Position numbers and translations under genes: made by a program. This document shows positions 33,926 through 44,664 of a stretch of 64,000 nt of DNA, in pieces. The notes under the pieces are model-generated. The model did not search any database. It was not told where the DNA came from and saw only the letters and a list, made by a program, of their open reading frames with translations. The stretch comes from Biscogniauxia marginata (taxonomy: Eukaryota; Ascomycota; Sordariomycetes; Xylariales; Xylariaceae): positions 1-64,000 of the forward strand of contig MU404154.1 in assembly GCA_022695795.1 (NCBI GenBank), written 5' to 3'. Numbering within the stretch: the first letter of the stretch is position 1; the number at the start of each line of letters is the position of its first letter.

Positions 33926-34465
33926 ATCGACGCTCGCCTTTTTGGCTGGGGTTTCACTGGCATGTATACTCTGTGTATTCTAAAGGACACGAACTTGGCT
34001 AGATAGCTAGGCTGGGCATCCTCAAAAGGGGAGCAGAAGAAGGCCCAGTGGGTTAGTTTGCGGTAGGATAAGACACGCTCGAATATAATGGAGTTTTATC
34101 CCTCCCTTTGTGCAAATTTCCCGCCTGATTCTAGTAGTAAAATACCCAAACAGCGACCTGTGTGTTCATCGCTCGATTTAATGAAACTATGTCCAACAGA
34201 CTAACGGTCTTCAATGGACGAGCGTCTATATGTATTATGTGTTGTCATCCAAGGAAAATAGTAGTCAAGGCCTCTGGATCTGGGACAAAAGTAGTCCGCC
34301 TCATATGCTAATGACTGATTCACTAATATGTGTAGTTATGGATGACATACGATGCTCCTATTTATTTATTTTCTTTCTCTCAATTTCATTATTTTGGCAA
34401 AATATTCCCCCTTTCGCGACATCGTCCCATAATCATAAAGCTTGCGCGTGCAGTCAGCCGAGTAA
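33926..34465. other. Intergenic region downstream of CENP-Q
   Basis: About 540 bases with no gene; the 82-codon plus-strand frame at 34230-34478 is AT-rich with no family features. Holds the CENP-Q 3' UTR and the 3' side of the decayed transporter. Confidence 0.5.
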
Positions 34466-35476
34466 TCAGTTCATATGAGGTTGCATGGTCCCCTTAGGCA
34501 GGTTGGCATTGAGTTGTGACGGGAGAAGGTTGGTCCATATACTACCAGCTACAGCGAAACCAACAGCGACGCTGACGGAGGCGAAGATGCTGTGTAGCAC
34601 GAGTATGATGGTAATATGCTGGTAGTCGACACACCCCATGACCGCGAGTTTGCTACCCAAAAACCCCCCAAAACAGCGGACATGTATAACCTTTGCCGAC
34701 TTACCGTCAAGCGGAACAAAGCAATACTTAACCAACACCCAAGTAGTAGTACAGTTTCTCACGCTTTCTGGAAACATGCCTTGTCTGACAGCCTTGCGTT
34801 TGCTGTGGATGAAGACGATGGCAACGGGAACAGCGAAGAAGACCAGGATGATCGAGAAGGCACCGAACGCCCATCTAAAATTTACATAGTATAGAACAGC
34901 TCTGCGATCCTTGGACCGGTGAAAGCGGCGGCGATGGTCGGGGTCGAATTGATACCGAAGAGAGTCAGCCGGGTCTTGAGCTTGGTCGTGTCGGCGAGGA
35001 TGATGTCGATGATGCATCCCATTCCGATGTGGCCTACCTAGTAGTGATACTGTGCTGCGGCATACATCTCCGAGTTAACACATGTCGCCTTCATGATCAT
35101 GCCGACGACCACCAGGATAACTACGATGATAATGCCTTCGTACTGCCCCTAGATATCGATGGCCTTGGTAATGGCCAGATTGCACGCGCCGCCGATGATT
35201 GTGGCGATCATGCTAGTCGTTGACAAAAGGCCATGTCGGCCGAAAGCCGAAGTGACATAAGGTATGAGGTTTTTCTGGACCGAAAACAACAGACCGTCTA
35301 CAAAAGAAACGAGGTGAAGCCTATAAGTTAACTCAACGATCAGCACGAGAGACCTAAAAGTCGACTTTATGCAGGCTTTACAGGGGGCTTCACAAAATGA
35401 ACATGATTATGAGCAGCTCTTTAGACCACATGTCAGATCCGTAATGCCAAGAGCGATATCGGGGTCAGCCATCCCA
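34466..35476 (-). pseudogene. Decayed siderophore iron transporter (MFS, MirB/ARN-like)
   Basis: Fragments in family order on the minus strand: DIALGITDLT; then FVDGLLFSVQKNLIPYVTSAFG and GLLSTTSMIATIIGGACNL; ITKAIDI*GQYEGIIIVV; GMIMKATCVN; ILADTTKLKTR; FTGPRIAELF; a frameshift; NFRWAFGAFSIILVFFAVPVA; and VAVGFAVAGSIWTNLLPSQL. These match the middle and late membrane helices of fungal siderophore-H+ symporters. In-frame stops include a TAG where the family has Trp (IDI*G, near 35150) and another TAG near 35037; there is a frameshift near 34890. The first helices and the C-terminal end are missing. The Trp-to-stop change is G to A on the coding strand, the sort RIP makes. Not functional. Confidence 0.75.
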
Positions 35477-38400
35477 TTACTTATGATAAGCTTGCCAAGC
35501 TGAAAACTTTTACATGCTACACACCACATTCTTAGTGTAGGAATAGCATGGGTTGCGACCCGTTGTTTAACTGACGCCTTTGTGCATTTACAAAGCCTCG
35601 TTACGTCTAATACAGTCCCACCCCCAAAGGTGTCGCTCTGTATATGGCTGAGAATGTTCAGATTAGAAAGGCCAACATAATAGCAAATCTATGACAAGCA
35701 TACCTGTGACAGTCACAAATCTAGCCTAGTTCCCCGCTGGGAGCCCTCATATAACGTATAACTTCACAGGTTGAGATATGCCGGCCAAGAAATTTCTGGT
35801 ACGACGGCCGAACTACATCCCTCATTAAGCACTAGTAGCTGAGTAGACCGTCCTCATGGACTGTTAGTAGAAGACAACCTCCATATAACGCTAAACTGCG
35901 TGCTATCTAGCTGTATGGGGCTCATTGTAATGTTTGAATGCCATGTGAGGATACAAATTGTATTTACACCATATAGGTACTGTATTCTCGCCTCGTGGGG
36001 GTTCCCTAATGGGTAATTAATTATTGGGCAATTAGGATATATCTTACGGAGACCAACTCTGAGGGATTGAACCTGTTCTAATGGGAAGATATGAATGGAA
36101 CCACCATCTCCGATCAAAATATTCCTCAGAGTGTGTTAATGTGATCACGTGTTATTTCCCACATTCGCATTTGATATATCCAACATATCATTTTTTAATA
36201 ATGGAACAATTTCAAGTATCGGAATATAGCCTATTTAATTAACTGACTAGGCACTTAGGCCCTTACTCGTCTATGAGGTTCTAATTCTCCCGGATAGCCT
36301 CCGCTACGCCCTTGGTAGAAACATGATAAATGTATTTTTTTTCTTCGGCCTCCTTATAATATTTTCCTCCATACATTAGTTGTAATTAGCTTGACTCCTA
36401 TACTATTGGAGTTGTCTATCTCATAGGCGTCTATATAGACTTTATCACACCGGCGTTGTTAAGGAAAAATCCTTGCTACTAGTTTCATCATTACCACAGT
36501 TTATAATCAAGCTTCAGATGGTTTACAGCTCCGTATAGAGGAGCTGTGGAATGTAGGCTAGGATATGCTAATTCACTTTTTAGATAAGAATATCATGTCC
36601 CACTATAGAGAAATTGTCGCAAAAGCGACACCGCTAATTACTTGTTACAATTAGGGCTTACATAGTCCGCGATAGAAATGTTGCATTCATCATGATGAAG
36701 CAAACTAAGGAGGCTCAAAGGACTTAAAGTTATTTTCCTGCCAATCTGTAATTCATTAGTCCTTGAAGTTTAAAGAAAGGATCCCTCGCAAGGCGTACTC
36801 TATCTCTAGTTAGCTATCTGAGACTAACCTGTAATTAGACCTTTAGTCCAATTGGATAGCTTAAGCTTCTTTTCCGTTAATTGCACTGACGCTTCTTTCC
36901 TAGTAGAATGGCTCCCTTAGATTTAAATCATGGTAACAATTAATTATTGAACTTTCCAACCAGTCATGTCGGGGTGGAGGGGGTAGGTACCCGGCACTAG
37001 AAAACGCTATGTCAAAAGACATTATGGATTTATCAGGTAAACATGAGCCCTTAGAGACTTAGCCTTGGGATAAACCGTCTCATGGTCTCTACGAACCGAC
37101 GAATATATATGTTCTTGCTAATAGCAGCAGCCCTGTGATATGACAAGTATGGGATGAATTTAGCGGAAAGTCACTTTAAGATATCTCGACGGCATATCTG
37201 TATGTGGAGTTTCCCATGAATCTTTATGCCTACTGAAATAACTTCTGAGATTTTGAAAAGATATAACGAGACTGGTTCTTATCGAAGAAAGAGGGAATTG
37301 GGTAGGACGGATACAGACACAGATACAGAGAGTCTAGAGGACCGTAATAGTATGTAACCTTGCCCCATATTCTAACAATATATATGATAGGGTATTTGAC
37401 TTACTGCATAGCCATGTAAATGAATCAGCGCCACATGGTTCGCTGAATAGTTATTGGGGGTACCAGAAAAGCTTTGGGCCCAAAGTAAAAAATGTACGAG
37501 CCTATCTATTTTTATGCAACCCTTTGGACTTGGCTTTTTTTAATCCCCGCATCATCGTTCTGTCGACATCTTGCCTAGTGATACCAGTTTATAGTATACC
37601 TCGGATCACAACGTTGGCCCGACCACAATTATGGAACCTCACGTTGACACTTGTTCTAATCTCGATAAATAGAAGGAGCATCATAGGTTACAACTGGTGT
37701 AAGAGCAAAATGAAAGAAATTAATGTAAAACCATATTTACTCGGATTTTATTTCCGAGTAAAGCCTTGGTTGCCACGGCTCTCTATTCAACTACTTCCAC
37801 TCCCTAGGCTATTTTACTCGATATTCTCTACAAAGCTGCAACAAGTGTTGTAGCATATTTTGAGAGAGGGGAAGTTCAACTGCGGCGAAATTGATATAGC
37901 AGATGTAGGGGCTTATTTACGAGAGAGTTAGGAAGTACATAAGGGAGCTAGAGGATACGTAGGCAGAACAAATTATTAGACGTAATTTCATCGCTTGAGA
38001 GCCTTCCTTGAGGGCTTCTAGGTAGGTAAAACCTAGGTATTTATTTATACAAATCCGCACCAAATCCGCCTTCGCGTGCTCTAGGTCTCCGAGACTAGCT
38101 ATTCAACCCTTGACAATAAATAATGATGAGCTACTTGATATTCGCAAGATAATGACTAACAGTGCCAAATCACCTGTATTGATGCCGAGCCGTTAATTTA
38201 ATTTCCTCTTGTAGGGCTAGGATCGGACACAGCCCGAGCGTACCTAGTAGTTCGCGACATGGGACGCACTTATGTACCCCGGACTTTGGCAGCTGCAGAT
38301 CCGTCTGCAGGATCACCCAAGTGCCAGGGTCAAGACAGCGTTTCCAAGATATCGGCCTGTGAATTATTTACATGAAGCTCTAGTGGGATTCAAAATTCGA

Positions 38401-40305
38401 GTAAACTATGTACATATGAGCGATATGATGCATGTAGTCCGGGGAAACGCCAGCTTCTCTCATTTCCTCGGCCCTTTCGGCGTAAATTGCCCTCTACGGA
38501 ATGCCGAGGGTAGCATCTTTATGTCCGTGTTTTCCCGAGGCAATGAAACTCACAAGCTCCTTCAAGTTTCGACTCTCCGAGTCGTCTCCGAGCGTTGGTA
38601 GGAAATTACTTGATTTCCCATTCGTGGCTGCGCACTCCTGATATTTGCTGTCTTGCTAGCCAACCTATCTTCTCTGGCGGTAGCCACTAGGGGTTCTATG
38701 AAAGAAGATTAAAAAGCGTTGCAACTAAACTATCTAGTTAAGTCCATCTGCAGGGTAAGGAGCAAGGAGTTTGGAGTTGGAGTATCTAAAAATACTACCT
38801 ATACCAGAATAAAACTGTGGGTGGGACTCTTATTGCTTTCTACGGCGGATGGAACAAGCCTGCAAGTCCACTTGAACATCTTGACCTACCCTAGTGGCGA
38901 TCGGCAACTAGGATGTCCCACGCAATTGGAGAAGGCCTTGCGGGTATTGCCCCTTCCGGAAGGTAACCGCCACGTTTTCTCGCACCTAGACTCCCCTCTC
39001 CCATGGGCATGTTCTTCTTATCATAGGCTAAGCGGCTCTGCTCAGTACCACGAGACCTCTGTCTTTTAACAGACCTACTTAGGCAGTTAAGCAAAGGCAC
39101 TATGAAGCCTATCTCACGAGAACATACCGGACTCTCGATATGATGCGAATATGCGGTGCTACTCTGACTCGCTTCAAGAACATAGACTATCTGTCCCGCT
39201 GTCCTTAAAAACTTCCTTTTCCAGGACCGGTACGATCGCGTGAGATAATGAAACTATTCGTAAATTTGGAGACGCCGGAAGCGTCGACGTCACCTCGAAG
39301 AAGAAGACCGCGGGTCGCCTTGGATATGTGTCACGAGCTTTCATGAGCATAATATCGGTATAGCCCTAAATAGAAACTGGCTGACCGTTGTGTGGAGTTC
39401 GTATATCTCGTAGGGCGGACCAGGGAGCAGCTTTGTAGTATAACAACGCGCAGCAACTTACACAGTAAACTAGGTAATAACATGTGAATGAGGATCTCAC
39501 GAACTATGTCGTGTACGTAGCAGGTCCTCTGATCCTTTTGTGCAAAAAAGAACCATCTGGAACTTGACAGCGCATTTTTTCCATTTCTTTTTTTCTTTCT
39601 CCTTTTCCTGTTCCGTCCCCCTGTCCACTTGCGCCCCCCTAAAGACGTTTAGCCTAGAGCGCTGGTTGGCTCGTGATTGTCATGTTGGTCCACATGTTCC
39701 CCAATCTGTTCTGCCGTTTCTTCCCGTCTAATTCAAGCTTTCTTATAAATTGGGCCTTTTCATAGACAGTGGCCTGACTATCATGCCACTTTGGCAGCCT
39801 AACATTGAGCATTGCCTCGTCTATCGGAATCAAACCGTCCCAATTAAGCAACCAGCCAGACTGAGAAGAATATTTTACAAATTTTGTACCTGCATCCAGC
39901 CTGGCGGTATACCCGAAGTCGGGCCTTGTGCAAGACTGACCGAGGTTTTACCTGGATATCGGGAAAAACCTCCACAAGGATCATGTCTTCATACAGGGGT
40001 CTTGTGACGTCGCTCCGTTGACTTAACTGACACGAATTCCCTCCCGTTCGCTGCTTTTCTCTCAGCCGTGCTTATTTATTCCTGTCGTTCTCTACTTATC
40101 TATCTACTCGTTTAAAAAGACAAAAAAAATATTGGTACGAATTTCGTCCTTTCTTTTTGTTTTCCTCCTCTCCGTTAGATAAATAGACCCGGGATAGAAT
40201 AGAAATCCGCAAGGAAGGGCGTCTAATCGTGTTCTACCGCACGCGCTCGAAGGCGCCCGCCCGCCCACGCTCTTATCGCGACCTCCTGCCTCCAGACTTC
40301 ATATT
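35477..40305. other. Gene-free, mildly decayed region
   Basis: About 4.8 kb with scattered A/T-rich patches (36100-36700, 37500-37760) and only random-looking frames (35854-36117, 37524-37853, 38272-38601, 38719-39069, 39654-39851). None shows a recognisable domain. A TAGGTAGGTAAAACCTAGG motif occurs near 38020. It probably contains old, partly mutated DNA related to the adjacent pseudogene. Confidence 0.45.
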
Positions 40306-40359
40306 GTACGTTTTTACCTATCCCTAACCTAGAACCAGGTTTTTAATTATTCCATGTAG
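40306..40359 (+). other. Probable 5'-UTR intron before the small membrane protein gene
   Basis: GTACGT donor at 40306, CCTAACC branch site at about 40323 and TCCATGTAG acceptor ending at 40359; 54 bases, a typical size. It ends 57 bases before the ATG at 40417. Confidence 0.5.
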
Positions 40360-40416
40360 ACAAGAAACCACTACTGCTTCCTTCGAATCCAACCGCACGC
40401 GTCCAACACCGTCACG

Positions 40417-40668
40417 ATGATTATTACACGTCTCATCTCGCTGACGAATTTCGCCGTCGCCTCTTCGGCTCTGGGCTTCCAAGTCTTCGTCTTATACCCC
40501 TGGCACAACCAACTCGATGAGTCGTTCGAGGAACTGAAGAAGGAGCATCTCAAGGTTCTGGAGGCAGTAAGAGAGGTCGCGAAGGAGGTCGACCCGAACT
40601 CGAGAAAAGGCATGAGTGATTCTATATTGGGCCGCTTGGGGATGAGCACGATTAGCATCAGAAGGTGA
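40417..40668 (+). CDS. Small conserved-looking membrane protein with coiled coil
   Basis: 83 residues. An N-terminal hydrophobic segment (LISLTNFAVASSALGFQVFVL) is followed by YPWHNQLDESFEELKKEHLKVLE, a charged coiled coil. The pattern resembles small mitochondrial or ER membrane proteins, but I do not recognise the family. The stop codon lies 193 bases before the first in-frame Met of the phosphate carrier, and the carrier N-terminal extension continues in the very same reading frame after that stop. A spliced fusion of the two is therefore possible (see findings). A GTAAGA at 40567 could be an internal splice donor, which would change the C-terminus. Confidence 0.6.
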   Translation: MIITRLISLTNFAVASSALGFQVFVLYPWHNQLDESFEELKKEHLKVLEAVREVAKEVDPNSRKGMSDSILGRLGMSTISIRR

Positions 40669-40860
40669 TTTTCTTCAAACAAGCATACAGAAATAATCAG
40701 ATCCAAATTGCAAAGCGTCTATGCTTATACCTTCCACAGCGTGTTTTCGCCTAGACAGTCTGCAGCCAACCCAAGTGTCCTCGACAACCAAAACAGTAAT
40801 GCTGTAGATTATATCACGCACGTTCCCTCCACTGCTGCCCATGCGCTGGCCAACCCGGGA

Positions 40861-41990
40861 ATGAAGCTGTCGGATATTGTCAGATACGCCTTCTCGGGAG
40901 CCATCTGCTGCTCTTTTACCCATGCCCTTCTCACCCCTGTCGATGTGTAAGACCCCCGTCAGCCACCACCAGCTCTACGATCCTTACTCTCATTATGGCC
41001 TAAGGCTAATGAGTGCACAGGGTCAAGACAAGAGTTCAGCTCGAGCCGGTTCGGTACAATCGCGGCCTGGCGGGTGGCCTGCGCCAGGTCGTGGCATATG
41101 ACGGCTCTAGAGCTCTTCTGACAGGGTTTGGGCCTACAGTGACGGGTTACTTCCTCCAGGGTGCTTTCAAGTTCGGGGGCTACGAATTCTTCAAGAGAAG
41201 GACAAATGATTGGCTAGGGCCCGAGAAGGCAGCCGAACATCGCAATGCCATTTACCTCGCCTCATCTGCCGCTGCCGAGTTCCTCGGTGATATATTGCTT
41301 TGCCCGTTTGAGGCTGCTCGCATTAGACTTGTATCGCAACCCTCGTTTGCACCAGGTGGTATGGTTTCAGCCCTGGGTAAGATGGCGAGGTACGAGGGTA
41401 TTGGCGGGTTATACTCCGGCTTTATGCCGATCGTGCTGAAGCAGTAAGTTTCTGCTTTCTCAAGAACCATACCACGGATAATTGACACCATTGTTAGGGT
41501 TCCATATACGATGGCCACATTCGTGGTGTACGAGAAAGCTATCGAAACGGCGTACACCTGTATCGACAAGAATACGGCATCTAATGTAACTCTCTCTGGC
41601 GTGAACCTCGGCTGCGGACTCGTTGCTGGAATGGCGGCTGCGTTCGTGTCCCAGCCTGCGGATACGGTTTTGAGCAAGATCAACAAAGAGAAGGGTCTGC
41701 CTGGTGAGGGTACAGCCCGGCGAATCTTTAATATTGTCACCCAACTCGGTCTACGCGGTAGCTATGCTGGTATTGGCCCTCGACTAGTAATGGTCGGTGG
41801 AATGACGGCTGTCCAATTTGGGATCTATGGTCATATCCAAAGGGTATGGACTCCCTTTTTATCTATTCAGCTAAGACAAAGCTAACATCCATAGGCCCTC
41901 GGTGCCACTACCGCCACCGCACCTAAGGTTGAAGTTGAAGAAGTCGAAGAATTTGTTCATGTTGGTCAGCTCATGACAGCGGCTGAGTAA
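40861..41990 (+). CDS. mir1: Mitochondrial phosphate carrier (Mir1 type); N-terminus uncertain
   Basis: Exons from 40861 to 40946, 41021-41443, 41498-41843 and 41895-41990; introns of 74, 54 and 51 bases, all GT-AG, joining LTPVDV|VKTRV, IVLKQ|VPYTM and HIQR|ALGATT. Three mitochondrial carrier repeats are visible through their PxD/E motifs: PVDVVKTR, PFEAARIRLVSQP and PADTVLSKINK. KFGGYEFFKR and AEFLGDILLCP are typical of the Mir1 phosphate carrier, which imports phosphate with protons across the inner membrane. Upstream of Met 40861 the frame stays open for about 50 codons back to 40708 (FHSVFSPRQSAANPSVL), looking like family N-terminal extension but lacking an ATG, so the true start probably lies in an exon I could not place. 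The final 25 residues are acidic (VEVEEVEEF), outside the carrier fold. Confidence 0.85.
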
Positions 41991-43305
41991 TGATAATAAG
42001 AGGATAGAACATGCACGCGGGGCCTCTACGGGCGTTATACGGTTTGAGCAGCATTCGGTTTTTTTCTTCTACCTTTAGAACATACAATATTGATACAAAG
42101 GATGCACGTGCGATCGCCATGTATCAGTTAGCCCTGTGAGATACTTTAGACAAGATACCCATATAGATTAGACTTGTAGACCAAATAGCCACCATACTTC
42201 ATTACGTTTGTCGCTTTTCATTACCAGCAAAGATTTTGCCCTTTCTCACTGTTATTTTTACAATCAAAGGCAGTGGTCATTCAGAACTTGTGGCCCTATC
42301 TAATGCAAGGAGTCGCTCACGGTAACCACGTGATGTCCTGACTATAAAGGCGGTAAGGGCCAATATATTTCTTGGCATTGGCGATAACGCAGAGACCCTT
42401 TGAGCTACATTCTCCAATCAAGCTTAACCATGTCGCATACCCGCTCGTTACAGCAGTAGTATTTGATAAAACCCCGGACTCACATGTGCACTAGTGCGAT
42501 CCAGAATTCGGTTATCTGCGGTAGCGGTATTGTGCAGTATTCAGGGGAGAACCCCGTTGTTTTTGGTAGGAGATAGTCTTATTACGTAGTGTATAGCATC
42601 AGTGATATCAATTCCTAAGATGGCCTTTAAGCACGAATTATTCTGTAAGCTTATACTACAGCTTAAAGTTTATAACAGAGTCTACTTGAAACCTTAGCAT
42701 CCTATATAGCTAACAAATCACTACTATTATAGAGCTAGATAACGTAGCAAGTTTGGTACTTTCTCATTTTCTGGTCAGGTAGGATTTAGGGATTATTGGA
42801 ATTTTGGCACGCATGTGATAGTCTCCGCCCAAGCCGCCATGCTGTGAGCAGTGCGCCGAAAATGATATTCACAGACCGAAGGTGCTTGCGTAGCCACCCA
42901 GCTATGTGGAGTTGTAATACGATATCTTTAAATTCTCGTGTGAGCTCGGGTCGTCTCGTCGGAGACGCAAATCTATAGGCAGATATTAGGTCTTTTAACT
43001 GGTTGTAAGTCTTTATCTACTTATTTTTCGAGGCCTAGGTAGACAACACAATGCCCCTCAACTATCGAGAGGATAATGACCCAGGTACAGCAATAGTCGA
43101 AACTTGTCGGTCATTGTACATCGCGAACTCGAGGTCCCTAGTGCGAGGTTCAGCGGATGCCTAGTGTTTAAGTGGCTATTGAGGGTATGGAGGATTTGGT
43201 ATTTTCAGTCCCACAGTGTTATTAGCTTGTCTTGATTATCGTGGTGGTGAGAGTGACCTCGCTAATACAACCGTGCTCCTTCTTCACACTGTACTTTGGC
43301 AAAGT
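41991..43305. other. Intergenic transition into the AT desert
   Basis: 1.3 kb of ordinary, then gradually A/T-richer sequence. The 60-codon frame at 42796-42978 has no family features. No repeat ends recognised. Confidence 0.5.
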
Positions 43306-44279
43306 TAATGAGAAATTTAAGAGTTATTTGTACCTTTACGTTATAAAATATCTATTTAAAACAGCTATGCTAAAGTGAGAATTCTTAAGGGTTAAAATGT
43401 ATATTATTTTCACACTAGTTTTACATTAAAGTAAATAACGCCGAGAGCTTTTTCTTAATTAAATATAAGGTTTTTAATTATATAAATAAGTAGATTTTAA
43501 GTATTTATATTTATAAATATATAATATTACTTCGTATTTTACAAGTTACGTGCGTAACACGTGCGTATTAAGATCGAATTAATAGCGACATATAAACGCG
43601 TCTTTTTAATTACTTTTTTCTTTTTCTTTTTATTTTTTTAAAAGTTAATTTTATAATATTATTTTATTAGCAATTATTATTTAATTATTTATAACTTATT
43701 TAAACGCGTATTTTTTATAATTTTAATTTTTTTTTAAAAAGGTTATAAAGTTAAATAGCGCACTTATAAAAAGAGAATTCTTTAAAGTTAATTAAAATAA
43801 CTTTATATTTAAAGCGAATATAACGTTAATAAGTAATTAAAATATAAACGACTTAATTATAATTAATTAATAAATTAAAAAGTTAAAAACATTTAAAAAA
43901 AGCTAAAAAAAGTTAATTAATTTTTTTTAAAAATAAAAGCGAAATAATAATAAAATCTTATTATTAAACGATAATTTTAACTTTAAAATTAAACACATTA
44001 TAACTTTTTATAAATTTTAAAGTTTTTAATAACGAGAAAAATAATTAAAAAACCTAGATTTCGCGTTTTATTAAGCCTCGAAAAAATTTAAATCGTTAAA
44101 AAAACGTATTTTATATATACTTAATTAAATATAAAAAACGTTAAAGTTAATTAACGCGTTATATAACGTTTATTTTACGTTTATATAATAAATTTTAATT
44201 TTATTAAAAAACGTTAAAAATTAAGAAATCGAAATTACTAAGAAAATTAAGAAAGTAATTTAAAAAAGTAATTAGTTTT

Positions 44280-44664
44280 TGTTACGACCAACAGGGATAA
44301 AACAGGAAAAGGTCACGTGACCTTGAGGGTCCCGTGACCTGAAGTGGGATTCTCTGTAACTCTCCCTGAGAATCCACAGAGAATCAAAGAAAAGATAAGT
44401 GTTCTCTGTTTGCCTCTGGAATATAAATAAATCGGAATCTCCTTGTATATCTAGTCATTCTTTCTAGTTCTCTAGCTATCAATCTAAGACTACAGTCACT
44501 CTTTGATACTATAGTGAGAGTACCTTGAAACCTCTCTGACGAACATAACATTGTGAATCAATTGAACCAATCTCAACCCACTATTACCTACAAAATCAAG
44601 AAAACCCAGTACGTACTCACCTGTGAAGTCAGCTGACTAGGAACACACAGGGAGGTTCGTCACA
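44280..44664. mobile_element. Solo LTR, 385 bp, unmutated
   Basis: Begins TGTTACGACC and ends GGTTCGTCACA; the ends are inverted (TGTTACGA versus TCGTCACA). Flanked on both sides by GTTTT (44275-44279 and 44665-44669), a 5-bp target-site duplication. Its base composition is normal, full of CpA and TpG, unlike the RIP block around it. Contains a TATA-like GAATATAAATAAATC near 44420 and the perfect palindrome GGTCACGTGACC at 44311-44322. Size and ends fit a solo LTR of a Ty3/Gypsy-type retrotransposon left after recombination. Confidence 0.8.

Noticed and set aside
39654..39851. Minus-strand 65-codon frame with a charged, soluble-looking sequence
   Set aside because: No recognisable family, no supporting splice sites on either side, and it sits in a decayed gene-poor region.
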